A stretch of 64,000 nt of DNA from Thermofilum uzonense (GTDB lineage: Archaea > Thermoproteota > Thermoprotei > Thermofilales > Thermofilaceae): contig NZ_CP009961.1 in the NCBI RefSeq assembly GCF_000993805.1, forward strand, positions 1,326,453 through 1,390,452, in the 5' to 3' direction. Position 1 is the stretch's first letter, and each line of letters opens with the position of its first letter. Position numbers and translations under genes: made by a program. The notes beneath the pieces are model-generated. The model worked only from the letters and a program-made list of their open reading frames with translations. It did not search any database and was not told the DNA's origin. Below, piece by piece: positions 49,795 through 57,312 of the stretch.

Positions 49795-50726
49795 ATTTTC
49801 ACCCAGGGTGGAAATTGTATTTTCCGTGCTTTTGTTCCCCGCACCCACCAAGCCTCGCCAGGCCTCAGCCCGGCGGGCGCGGGGATAGGCAAGCGAAGTT
49901 CTGACAGGAGTTTGTAAGCTATCGAACCGGCATCAAACAGCAGTAAGTCAAAATCTGCGATGAGCTCTGTGGGCGGCAGGGCGTGCGAGATGTAAATGAT
50001 ACGCACACCCCGCCGCCGCGACAAGTAAAGGAGTGAACGTAGAAAATATTGTGTGGCCCCCATCCCGGCCTCCTCAATCACCAGGAGGCTGGGATGGGTG
50101 CCGGGAGAGGCGGCAACGATATAACTTGCCAAAAACTGGGAGAGCATCGCCCGCTCCTCGGGATCCGGGATCATCGATAGGTCCCAGATCCCCGGAGCGG
50201 GGGGCTCGTCGTTGTTCAAAACGATGTACTTCTTCAGTACCCGGAGACGCGCCGCCGCAGCTGTGGCGGTTCGGTCGTTGTACATGGCCCGCAGCTCGCG
50301 CTCGACCGCCTCCAGGGATGCTGCCGATGCCGATGCCACGGCAAGGGCGATGCCATGTCCCCCCTCCCCCGGCCTTTCCATCTGTGCTAAGAGCCAGGGG
50401 AGCGGGGCACTGGAGGTAATAATGAAGGGCGGTGTGAAGCGAGGTAGAGGCAAATCGCTGTATTCATTGTCGAAGTCCAGGATGTGAACTTTGACACCAA
50501 AGGTGATGGCAGCGGTAACGAGCCACTTTGCCGCAGTTGTCTTCCCACTCCCCGTCCTCCCTATTAGGGCAATGTGGGACGGGGAGCGCATGAGGAGGTC
50601 TGTGACTTTCGCCCTCCCCCACAGCGCCCCCTGGGGGTGCGGTGCCGCCGCCCGGGGGCTTTGGCGGCGGTCACTGAACGCTTTCTTAACCCGGGTCCCC
50701 CAAACCCGGAGGGAAAAAAGCTTCAT
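49791..50726 (-). CDS. HerA/FtsK-family ATPase 2
   Basis: 311 residues. Walker A ALIGRTGSGKTTAAKWL near residue 54, VHILDFDNEYSDLP, Walker B LLVIEEAGMGATQYF and an IYISHALPPTEL sensor region. It is short and resembles the motor core only of HerA/TrwB-like ATPases. It opens the operon with the coiled-coil and XPD-like genes. A DNA pump or helicase loader is the likely role. Confidence 0.78.
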   Translation of the reverse strand: MKLFSLRVWGTRVKKAFSDRRQSPRAAAPHPQGALWGRAKVTDLLMRSPSHIALIGRTGSGKTTAAKWLVTAAITFGVKVHILDFDNEYSDLPLPRFTPPFIITSSAPLPWLLAQMERPGEGGHGIALAVASASAASLEAVERELRAMYNDRTATAAAARLRVLKKYIVLNNDEPPAPGIWDLSMIPDPEERAMLSQFLASYIVAASPGTHPSLLVIEEAGMGATQYFLRSLLYLSRRRGVRIIYISHALPPTELIADFDLLLFDAGSIAYKLLSELRLPIPAPAGLRPGEAWWVRGTKARKIQFPPWVKI

Positions 50727-50748
50727 TTCTTCTCACCCCCAGGGCAAT

Positions 50749-50947
50749 CCCCTGGGAGAGGGCTGGGCCCCGGCTCTGCCGTAAAGCTTATATAGGCGGT
50801 AAGGTTTATATCAGTGGTTCGGATCTTAATCATTGGCCCCGCGTGGGTTGGCGTGGGCCTCATCGGGAGGAAAGTTTCATCACGGGCTTCATCGCCGGGG
50901 CTCAGCCCCCTCTACTCCTTTTTTTCCTGGAAAAGGATGTAGGGGCT
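50749..50947 (+). repeat. segment shared with relic B (second copy)
   Basis: From CCCTGGGAGAGGGCTGGGCC to GATGTAGGGGCT it matches 20434-20636 at about 90%. It carries the TATA-like box, the 110-bp body and the terminator described for the candidate small RNA. The remaining stretch to 51158 is GC-rich with no convincing gene. It is upstream of the ATPase 2 operon, on the other strand. Confidence 0.75.
50816..50926 (+). ncRNA. candidate small RNA, copy 2
   Basis: TATA-like TTATATAGG at 50789-50797; hairpin GGGGCTCAGCCCC at 50897-50909; T run at 50919-50925. The differing loop sequence between the shared stem GGCCC and GGGCC leaves the stem intact in both copies. Transcript borders are inferred from promoter spacing and the T run. 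Confidence 0.5.
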
Positions 50948-51158
50948 GGTCCCGGCTCTACCCGCTCCCCCTCCTACCCGGTGGGACCCGAGCCAACCCG
51001 CGGGCCAATGATTAGGTTGTGGAGTGTTTTAGCGTCTAGGCTGGGCTGGCGTGCCCCTGCCTCCTCCCCGTCCCCCGGCCACGCGGGGCTCTACGGGTTC
51101 ATCGTCATCCTTGTGGCCGGGTTCATCGTAATAATTGGCGAGAAACGGTCATATATTG

Positions 51159-51956
51159 TTAACGCAGCTTGAAGGCTAGTCGTAGCAGGGATATCTTGTC
51201 TCCGTAGAGTGGGCCGAGCACTTGCTCTAGCACGCCTATTCTCACGTTGATGTCCTCGTGGGGTCTTACCTTCTTCCCCCACTCCAATGTTTCCACCGCT
51301 ATGGCCTGCAGTTTGTCGAGGCGGTTGAGCTCCCTCCTGAGCTCGCCGGCCCAGGACCTGTACAGCGCGGCCTCCTTGTAAGCCGATTCGAGGTACGGGT
51401 AGTCGGGCGGCTTTAATGCCTCCAGCATGCCGGCGAGCTCGTCCAGGTGATTGGACGCGTGGTTTAGGAGGGTGCTTATGTCGTGGATGCGGCTGCTGAT
51501 GACGAGCACTCTGGAGAGCATTACTAGTACGTGGTCCCCGGTGACGAGTGGCCTCCCATCCCTGCGCCCGATCACCCACCTCTCGCTCTTCCCGGGGTAG
51601 TCCAGGCGTACCCCCACGCTCTCGGTGACGTGTAGCACGTATTCCTCCACAGCCTCCTCGAGGTCCCGCTTGGTCTTCTCGAGTGCAAGGGAGTAGAGGC
51701 GGAGGCATGTCAGCACTAGCAGCCTGTTGATTTGAAGTATAGCGTTGAGCCACCTCGCCGAGAGACGCATTGTTTCCTCGTTCGGCCGCCTCAGTAGATC
51801 GACCATAAGCCCTGTGTACTTTCTTATGTAGTCCTCGAGCCAGAAGTCCCGGGGGAGAGGGGGGAGCGGGTAGAAGTCGGCTTTCGCCGCGTGCGACGCT
51901 ACCTCCTCGACTCTCTCTACAGCCCTCCTGAACTCGTCTACACTCATCGTATCCAT
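51159..51956 (-). CDS. helical protein of unknown function
   Basis: 265 residues, nearly all helix (SVDEFRRAVERVEEVASHAA, later RRELNRLDKLQAIAVETLEW). It contains short hydrophobic helices (LQINRLLVLTCLRLYSLAL) but no obvious membrane span. It is divergent from the large ATPase gene at 52000 with about 45 bp between starts, which suggests joint regulation. I do not recognise a family. Confidence 0.7.
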   Translation of the reverse strand: MDTMSVDEFRRAVERVEEVASHAAKADFYPLPPLPRDFWLEDYIRKYTGLMVDLLRRPNEETMRLSARWLNAILQINRLLVLTCLRLYSLALEKTKRDLEEAVEEYVLHVTESVGVRLDYPGKSERWVIGRRDGRPLVTGDHVLVMLSRVLVISSRIHDISTLLNHASNHLDELAGMLEALKPPDYPYLESAYKEAALYRSWAGELRRELNRLDKLQAIAVETLEWGKKVRPHEDINVRIGVLEQVLGPLYGDKISLLRLAFKLR

Positions 51957-51999
51957 TACGATGACAAGAAATTTAATTTTTGTGATGGAATAGTAACAC

Positions 52000-54141
52000 G
52001 TGATACCATATCTCCCAGGCCTAAGAGACTTAATCGTGCTTTTAGTTATAGTTGTACTAGCCCTGCTGGCACTAACCGTGAGCCCACAGCTCCCACTCTT
52101 AGCGCTTTCAATCCTTCTCGCCTACATAGTATATACCAGGAGGGAGTGGATTCTTGAGTTGCTCTACGGGGAGCGCGTCCTCCTCCTCCACCCAGCATTG
52201 GTTGAGTTTGTAGAGGTCAAGGGGCGGCGAGACCACGCTGTCATACGCCAGGCCAAGAAAACACTATACGCTGCCTCGCTACGCGTCAACGACTATGATC
52301 CTCCCCAAAACCTGGGGCGTGCTGCGGAGCGTTTCATCGCGTCGCTCCACAACCCATCAACCCGTGTCAGCATCGCTGCAAGGCTACAGGAGGGCGGCTA
52401 CTACTACTATGTGACAATGTATTCTGAGGACAAGCACGTGCTCCGCGAGGCAATAGCATCCACGCACAGGCAGCTCCTAGCGAACGGCGTCTACGTCCAG
52501 GCAGCCGACCCCGCTGAGTTCCTGCCGCACGAGTCCAGGCTCTTCGGGCTCTGCGCTCCACGCTTCACGCTCCTCGCGGCCGGGATACTAGTAGCCGTGG
52601 CGCTGACCCACGCGCCCCTTCTCGCACTCGCAGCGATACCCCTCCTGCCGCTCATACCCTTCGACCTCAAGGTCGCGAGGGGCGGCGAGACGGTTGTCGT
52701 CGAGCCTCTGGTCGAGCTCGAGTACCGTAGCACGCTCGCCGACGAGGCGGCAGCCGCCTCAGCGGTTCGAGTAGTTTCAACCCTGTCCATGACGGTGCCC
52801 GAGGGCGCGATGTTGCTCGCCTCGCTAGCCCCCGCGGACATAGCGCTGCTAGAGGCTCAAGCCAGGAGGGCCATGGAGGTACTCGACGCCGCGAGGGCCG
52901 GGGTGGGAAGACTAGCCCACGAGTTCAAGGCTATGAGGATATTCACTCTATGGCGTAGGCTGCAGGAGGGCGCCGCGCCGTTCCACGTCAGCCTCGCCTC
53001 CACACCGGATCTCGCCAGGGAGCTCATGAAGGCCGGTTTCACCCCGAAGCACCGGTCACGCATATCGGCGTTGAGAGTGCTTGGAGTCCTACCCTCGTAC
53101 CCCGACATATACATCAGCCACCAGCTCGCCCCGCTGAGCCCCTACGCCTTCCTTCGCCCCCGCACGAGGCGCACGCCCAAGGCAGTATACCTGGGCCACG
53201 GGCTTCGTAAGGACGAGGAGGTGTGGCTGGAGCTCGACCTCCTGGAGAACGTGCACGGGCTCATCGTGGGGCCCATGGGTAGCGGTAAGAGTACTACCGC
53301 GCGCACGCTGGCGCTCAGGGCGTTGAAGCATGGGTATACGCCTATCATAATCGACCCATCGGGGGAGTACAGGCTGTGGGCCAAAGCGGGGTTCGAGGTA
53401 GTCGACCTCTGGGACCGGCAGCTCGACATCTCGCGTGTCTCACCGGACGACCTCCGCCGCGCCTTCGATTATATTAGCCCGTTGACGGACTACGAGTTTC
53501 TAGTCTTGAAGAGGGCATTAGAGGCGGGGAAGAGTCTTTGGGAGCTGAACATGGGAAAGCTGGAGCTGATTAAGCCGTACTTCTCACGCGCTACGCTCAG
53601 GGTTGAAGACCTGCTAGACTCGGGTAAGCCGTTCATACTATGCCTAGGCTCCACGTCCAGCGGGAGGTACGTGCCAATCCCGGTGGAGTACCAGCGTTTC
53701 GCCGTCTCGGTCATGCTGGCTATGATGCGGGACCACGTCATCGCCAAGGGGGTTCAAGAGCCAAAGTGGCTGCTCATCGTCGACGAGGCCCACCTCTTCG
53801 CGAGGCCGCCCCACCGCGAGCGGGAGGCGGAGGTGGTAACGCTGGCGAGGATGCTGCGGAAGTTCGGCCTGGCAGTAATCCTCATTACGCATGACTGGCG
53901 GGACGTGGACGAGACGTACATAAGACACTGCGGCTGGAAGCTAGCGCTCTCGCACAGCTCTCCGGAGTACGTGCAGGACACGGCGTTCTACATGTCGTTG
54001 ACGCCTGCTGAGCTGACGTGGTTTCAGCGAGGCCTGAGGGGCAGGGCCGTCCTCAGGAGGGGCTTCGAGCCTCATAACGTCCTGCTGGAGATCGAGCCGG
54101 AGGAGTACGCGAAGCCCGAGGTATACTCGCAATTAGCATGA
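52000..54141 (+). CDS. membrane-anchored HerA/VirB4-type ATPase 3 (possible DNA-transfer motor)
   Basis: 713 residues from GTG. Two N-terminal membrane segments (LIVLLVIVVLALLALTVSP and LPLLALSILLAYIVY) and two more near residues 185-220 (LLAAGILVAVALTHAP, LLALAAIPLLPLIPF). The motor follows: Walker A LIVGPMGSGKSTTARTLALR near 423-442, IIIDPSGEYRLW, Walker B WLLIVDEAHLFARPP and VILITHDWRDVDE. This arrangement is like conjugative VirB4/TraG-type or Ced/Ted ATPases. With the pilus genes further on it supports a DNA-transfer system. Confidence 0.83.
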   Translation: MIPYLPGLRDLIVLLVIVVLALLALTVSPQLPLLALSILLAYIVYTRREWILELLYGERVLLLHPALVEFVEVKGRRDHAVIRQAKKTLYAASLRVNDYDPPQNLGRAAERFIASLHNPSTRVSIAARLQEGGYYYYVTMYSEDKHVLREAIASTHRQLLANGVYVQAADPAEFLPHESRLFGLCAPRFTLLAAGILVAVALTHAPLLALAAIPLLPLIPFDLKVARGGETVVVEPLVELEYRSTLADEAAAASAVRVVSTLSMTVPEGAMLLASLAPADIALLEAQARRAMEVLDAARAGVGRLAHEFKAMRIFTLWRRLQEGAAPFHVSLASTPDLARELMKAGFTPKHRSRISALRVLGVLPSYPDIYISHQLAPLSPYAFLRPRTRRTPKAVYLGHGLRKDEEVWLELDLLENVHGLIVGPMGSGKSTTARTLALRALKHGYTPIIIDPSGEYRLWAKAGFEVVDLWDRQLDISRVSPDDLRRAFDYISPLTDYEFLVLKRALEAGKSLWELNMGKLELIKPYFSRATLRVEDLLDSGKPFILCLGSTSSGRYVPIPVEYQRFAVSVMLAMMRDHVIAKGVQEPKWLLIVDEAHLFARPPHREREAEVVTLARMLRKFGLAVILITHDWRDVDETYIRHCGWKLALSHSSPEYVQDTAFYMSLTPAELTWFQRGLRGRAVLRRGFEPHNVLLEIEPEEYAKPEVYSQLA

Positions 54142-54182
54142 ATCGTAAAAAATTAAATTGAGTAGCGTACATTTAATTCATT

Positions 54183-55148
54183 GTGGAAGACATATTGGAA
54201 AAGTTGAAAGGGCTCGGCCTGGGACCGACACTCATAGGAAAGCTAAAGGCACAGGGCCTCCTGAGTGAGAGTGGCATGCGTTTCATCATCGCGTCAACAC
54301 CAGATGAGTTGATCGAGCTCCTCGGTTTGTCCGGCTACGATGTCGCACAGCGGCTTCGTCAGGCCGCCAAGTCGGTCGTCGGCTTCGACAATCGCGCGGT
54401 GACGGCGGCGGAGCTCCTAGAGCTCGAGGAGGCGGGGCCACGGCTCACCACCGGAGTCAAGGCGCTGGACGAGCTGCTAGGCGGAGGCCTGCGGCCCGGG
54501 GACCTCTACGAGTTCGCCGGAGAGTTCGGCACCGGGAAGACCCAGCTCTGCCACCAGCTCAGTGTGATGGTTCAGCTGCCCGCGGAAAAGGGCGGCCTGC
54601 AGGGCAAGGCTGTCTACATCGACACGGAGGGGACCTTCAGTCCTCCGAGGGTACAAAAGATTGCGGAGAGGTTCAACATAGACGGCACAGAGGCGCTAAA
54701 GAGTATTACTGTTTATAGACCGCTAAACACGGGCGAGCTCGAGAGCTTCGTAAAGGGCCAGCTGAACAGCTACCTTGAAGCCGGTGCCAGGCTTGTCATA
54801 GTGGACTCTGTTATAGCGCTTTATAGAGCCCAGTACAGGGGTATCGAGTGGCTCGCGAGGCGCCAGCAGGCGATCAACTACCTGCTTGACTGGGTTAAGA
54901 GGTGGGCTAGGGTGTACGGCGCCGTCGCGGTCATCACCAACCAGGTCCTCACCCACCCGTTGCCCAGCGGTATCGCGTTGAAGATACCGGCGGGCGGCAA
55001 CATTATAGCCCATGCAAGTACGCACCGCTTCCTTTTGAAGAAAACGGGCGATGCATTCCTCCTCGAGGTCTTGGACAGCCCGCGCGTCGCCCGTGGCGCG
55101 AGTGTAGAGTTTAGAATCGAGGAAGACGGGCTCCACGATGCCAGGTAG
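54183..55148 (+). CDS. RadA/Rad51-family recombinase paralogue
   Basis: 321 residues. An N-terminal helix-hairpin-helix region (GLGPTLIGKLKAQGLLSESG) precedes the ATPase core: LTTGVKALDELLGGGLRPGD, Walker A GEFGTGKTQLCHQLSVMVQL, AVYIDTEGTFSPPRV, Walker B RLVIVDSVIALYRAQ and VITNQVLTHP. It is complete but has an altered L1/L2 region relative to typical RadA, so it is likely a mobile-element paralogue. An AT-rich TATA-like sequence (AAATTAAATT) near 54150 leads to a nearly leaderless GTG start. Confidence 0.85.
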   Translation: MEDILEKLKGLGLGPTLIGKLKAQGLLSESGMRFIIASTPDELIELLGLSGYDVAQRLRQAAKSVVGFDNRAVTAAELLELEEAGPRLTTGVKALDELLGGGLRPGDLYEFAGEFGTGKTQLCHQLSVMVQLPAEKGGLQGKAVYIDTEGTFSPPRVQKIAERFNIDGTEALKSITVYRPLNTGELESFVKGQLNSYLEAGARLVIVDSVIALYRAQYRGIEWLARRQQAINYLLDWVKRWARVYGAVAVITNQVLTHPLPSGIALKIPAGGNIIAHASTHRFLLKKTGDAFLLEVLDSPRVARGASVEFRIEEDGLHDAR

Positions 55149-55671
55149 CCTTCTAGACGCCCAGCTGAGGGCTACACTCGAAAGGTGGGAGAAAGCCCGG
55201 GCCGCGAAAGACGTATACTACGTCACCGAGGTCGCCTCCGGGTCCCGTGGCCAGGGCAGGGGCGTCTCCGAGGGTCGCAGAGTACACTCCAAGATATGGG
55301 GTCTAGACCCATTCGAGGTTTTGAATCATTCAAGGATATCGCTCCCCCTCCCAGTGGCTTGGAGGTTCCGGTTTGGCTGGCTTCTCGGTGTGGTTGACCA
55401 GGTTCTATTTGTAGACGGCTTGCCTGTAGAGGTTGCCGAGCTGAAGAGTTATGACGGCTTCAAGAGCTATGAGAAAGTACAAGCTTCACTCTACGGCCTC
55501 CTAGTTATGCTTAACTTTCAATACCGTCCAAGAGTCTCGATCATAGGCATGAACGAGAAGCTGGAGATAAACAACTGGGAGGAAATAGCGATAGAGGCTT
55601 TAGTCTCGTTTTGTAGAAAGCGTAATACGTCGCAATGCGCCGGCGTAATGCGCCGCAATGCGCTATCTTGA
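55138..55671 (+). CDS. Cas4/RecB-like PD-(D/E)xK nuclease without Fe-S cysteines
   Basis: 177 residues. The core reads GVVDQVLFVDGLPVEVAELK then SYEKVQASLYGLLV: Asp, E-x-K and Gln motifs of the RecB/Cas4 nuclease group. Four Cas4 cluster cysteines are absent. It overlaps the RadA paralogue by 11 bp, so they are cotranslated and may act together on DNA ends. The last 17 residues (from RKRNTSQCAGVMRRNALS) are encoded by the palindrome array, so the true C-terminus may have been extended by the repeats. Confidence 0.75.
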   Translation: MPGSLLDAQLRATLERWEKARAAKDVYYVTEVASGSRGQGRGVSEGRRVHSKIWGLDPFEVLNHSRISLPLPVAWRFRFGWLLGVVDQVLFVDGLPVEVAELKSYDGFKSYEKVQASLYGLLVMLNFQYRPRVSIIGMNEKLEINNWEEIAIEALVSFCRKRNTSQCAGVMRRNALS

Positions 55672-55776
55672 ATTCAAAATACTGCATTACGACGTATTAC
55701 GTCGCCGTAATGCGTCGCATTACGTTGTCTTGAGCGTAATACGTCGCATTGCGCGGGCGTAATGCGTCGCACTGCG
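55621..55776. repeat. array of six 19-bp palindromes in three pairs (candidate centromere/operator)
   Basis: Units start at 55621, 55644, 55683, 55706, 55735 and 55758. The best unit, CGTAATGCGTCGCATTACG at 55706-55724, is a perfect palindrome around its centre. Others vary at one to four positions; the third is in reverse. Within each pair the units are exactly 23 bp apart; each pair is followed by a short ATCTTGA-like spacer. ParB is encoded 1.5 kb away and the zinc-finger gene starts 34 bp later. It could be a partition site, replication iterons or an operator. Confidence 0.85.
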
Positions 55777-55810
55777 TCATCTTTAAATCAGTGCTAATTA
55801 TATTATCACT

Positions 55811-56182
55811 GTGAAGTGTCCGAAGTGCGGGAGCAATGAGGTGCAATGCAGTGGCTCCAAGTGCCGCTGCCTGGTGTGCGGCAACGAGTTCTACACCTGC
55901 AGCATATGCGGTGAAGCCTTCTCAACCGCACAACAGCTCGCAGCCCACATGAAGAAACACAGGAGGAATGATGACCCGAGTCTACGGGAGCTTGTTCTAG
56001 AGCTGGAAGAGCTTAGAAAAACGGTTGAAGAGTTGCGCCAGGCCGTCGAGAGGCTAGAGGCTGCCCTGCATGGACTGCAAAGACAGCCTCTCACCCCTCA
56101 CCCTGCGACTAACGAGGAATTGCCGGACTTCGTGAAGGACAATCCATGGCTGCAGGTCCTTCACAAGAAGAGGGACACGTAG
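55811..56182 (+). CDS. zinc-ribbon/C2H2 protein with coiled coil and an arcadin-2-like tail
   Basis: 123 residues from GTG. C3, C6, C20 and C23 form a zinc ribbon; C30, C33, H46 and H50 form a C2H2 finger (YTCSICGEAFSTAQQLAAHM). A coiled coil spans about 57-92. The last 20 residues hold PDFVKDNPWLQVL (105-117), differing from the host arcadin-2 tail at one position within 13. DNA binding by the fingers and protein docking by the tail are inferred. It is translationally coupled to the ATPase gene (TAGTG). Confidence 0.85.
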   Translation: MKCPKCGSNEVQCSGSKCRCLVCGNEFYTCSICGEAFSTAQQLAAHMKKHRRNDDPSLRELVLELEELRKTVEELRQAVERLEAALHGLQRQPLTPHPATNEELPDFVKDNPWLQVLHKKRDT

Positions 56183-56748
56183 TGGCGGTCAAGCTTATAG
56201 AGCAGTTGCTGGCCCCGCCTCAAAAGCTCCTCTTCCGTGAGGACAAGCTACGCGAGACTCTCGAGCTACTTAGAGGCGGGGAAAGCCTAGTCATCAGGGG
56301 TCCAGTAGGAGTCGGCAAGACAACCCTGGCATTAATGGCTGCAAAAGGCTTCAAGCAAACCTACATCAACTGCTTCCAGTGCAGGACTTACGACTGCATA
56401 CGTCGGCGTATAGCCCCGGGGCTAATCATACTGGACGACTATACCCTGGCTAAAAGGACGGCCCAGTTGGTGAGGCTAGTTAAAGAGCTCCCTTGGAAGC
56501 TCGTCGTAATTCACCCGCAGCTCCAAGCAGAGGAGCTCAAAGATCTACCAATAGTAGAGCTAAAGCCGTACACTCTACAAGAGCTAGAAGAAATACTGAG
56601 AGAAAGAGTAATACGTCTAAACTTACCTTTAAGCGACTATGATATACGCTTGGCAGCCGAGGAGGGTGTCCGCAGAGGGGGAAACGCGCGCATAGCCCTT
56701 CTTAAGCTTGCCGAGCTAGCAGGGCTAACAGCCTCCTGGCAAGCTTAG
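56182..56748 (+). CDS. small Orc1/Cdc6-like AAA ATPase
   Basis: 188 residues from the GTG that overlaps the preceding stop (TAGTG). Walker A VIRGPVGVGKTTLALMAAK near residues 37-55, Walker B GLIILDDYTLAKRT, and a lid helix region PYTLQELEEILRERVIRLNL then GGNARIALLKLAELAG, like the sensor 2 part of Cdc6. No C-terminal winged helix remains, so it is far shorter than Orc1/Cdc6. A loader or regulator partner of the zinc-finger protein is likely. Confidence 0.75.
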   Translation: MAVKLIEQLLAPPQKLLFREDKLRETLELLRGGESLVIRGPVGVGKTTLALMAAKGFKQTYINCFQCRTYDCIRRRIAPGLIILDDYTLAKRTAQLVRLVKELPWKLVVIHPQLQAEELKDLPIVELKPYTLQELEEILRERVIRLNLPLSDYDIRLAAEEGVRRGGNARIALLKLAELAGLTASWQA

Positions 56749-56892
56749 CCGTCCTCCGGGTAAACCTTAGACCATTTACTTCTTCAAGCCCAGCATATAC
56801 AAGAACTCTTTCAAGCCTTTTCCTTAGTCTAGGCTTTTCACCGGGCCTCATGCCTGGAAAAACGCGGGGAAGGGCTATAAAGGGTAGGGGTT

Positions 56893-57216
56893 TTACTCCG
56901 GGGGGGACTCAATCAGGTATTTAAGCTTTTCGGCTACCCTTTTCCCGCACTCGTTGAGCCTGTAGAGCCGCACTACTCGCCGCGCGGTCCTGAAAACAAG
57001 CTCATCGACCAAGCCGGCCTGCTTCAGTGCATTGATGGCGGAAAGGGCGCGAGTGCTGCTGGTGAAGCGCTTACCACCCCCCAACGCGTAGCGTATGTCC
57101 ATTAGCGTCACGTAGTCATAAAAGGACATGAAGAGCAGGACTAGGATGTCTGGATCCCTGCCTGACTCGACCAGTTCTAGGGCTTTCCTCTGGGCTTCCT
57201 CCTCGTTACAAGACAT
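56893..57216 (-). CDS. winged-helix DNA-binding protein
   Basis: 107 residues. A compact winged helix is evident: VTLMDIRYALGGGKRFTSST, then RALSAINALKQAGLVDELVF with a basic wing RTARRVVRLYRL. It is divergent from parB with about 95 bp between starts and probably represses that intergenic promoter. The 140 bp before it (56749-56892) holds nothing I recognise. Confidence 0.75.
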   Translation of the reverse strand: MSCNEEEAQRKALELVESGRDPDILVLLFMSFYDYVTLMDIRYALGGGKRFTSSTRALSAINALKQAGLVDELVFRTARRVVRLYRLNECGKRVAEKLKYLIESPPE

Positions 57217-57312
57217 ATACTATTGATCATGCATTATAACTGATATGCATCATGGACGACTTTTAATTGACGTGTGCAAAACTTATTACGTTTATGCCTT
57301 TTTGTTTTCCCC

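Noticed and set aside
50843-51172. 109-codon frame ending in a hydrophobic segment
   Set aside because: It runs through the candidate RNA and its terminator and is not kept in frame in the rest of the repeat; a small membrane protein cannot be fully excluded.
54183-55148. The chromosomal RadA recombinase
   Set aside because: The L1/L2 and C-terminal region diverge and the gene lies within a mobile element, so a paralogue is more likely; a genome search would decide.
55621-55776. CRISPR array
   Set aside because: The repeats are palindromic, 19 bp, closely spaced and without unique 30-40 bp spacers; no cas genes except a Cas4-like fold.
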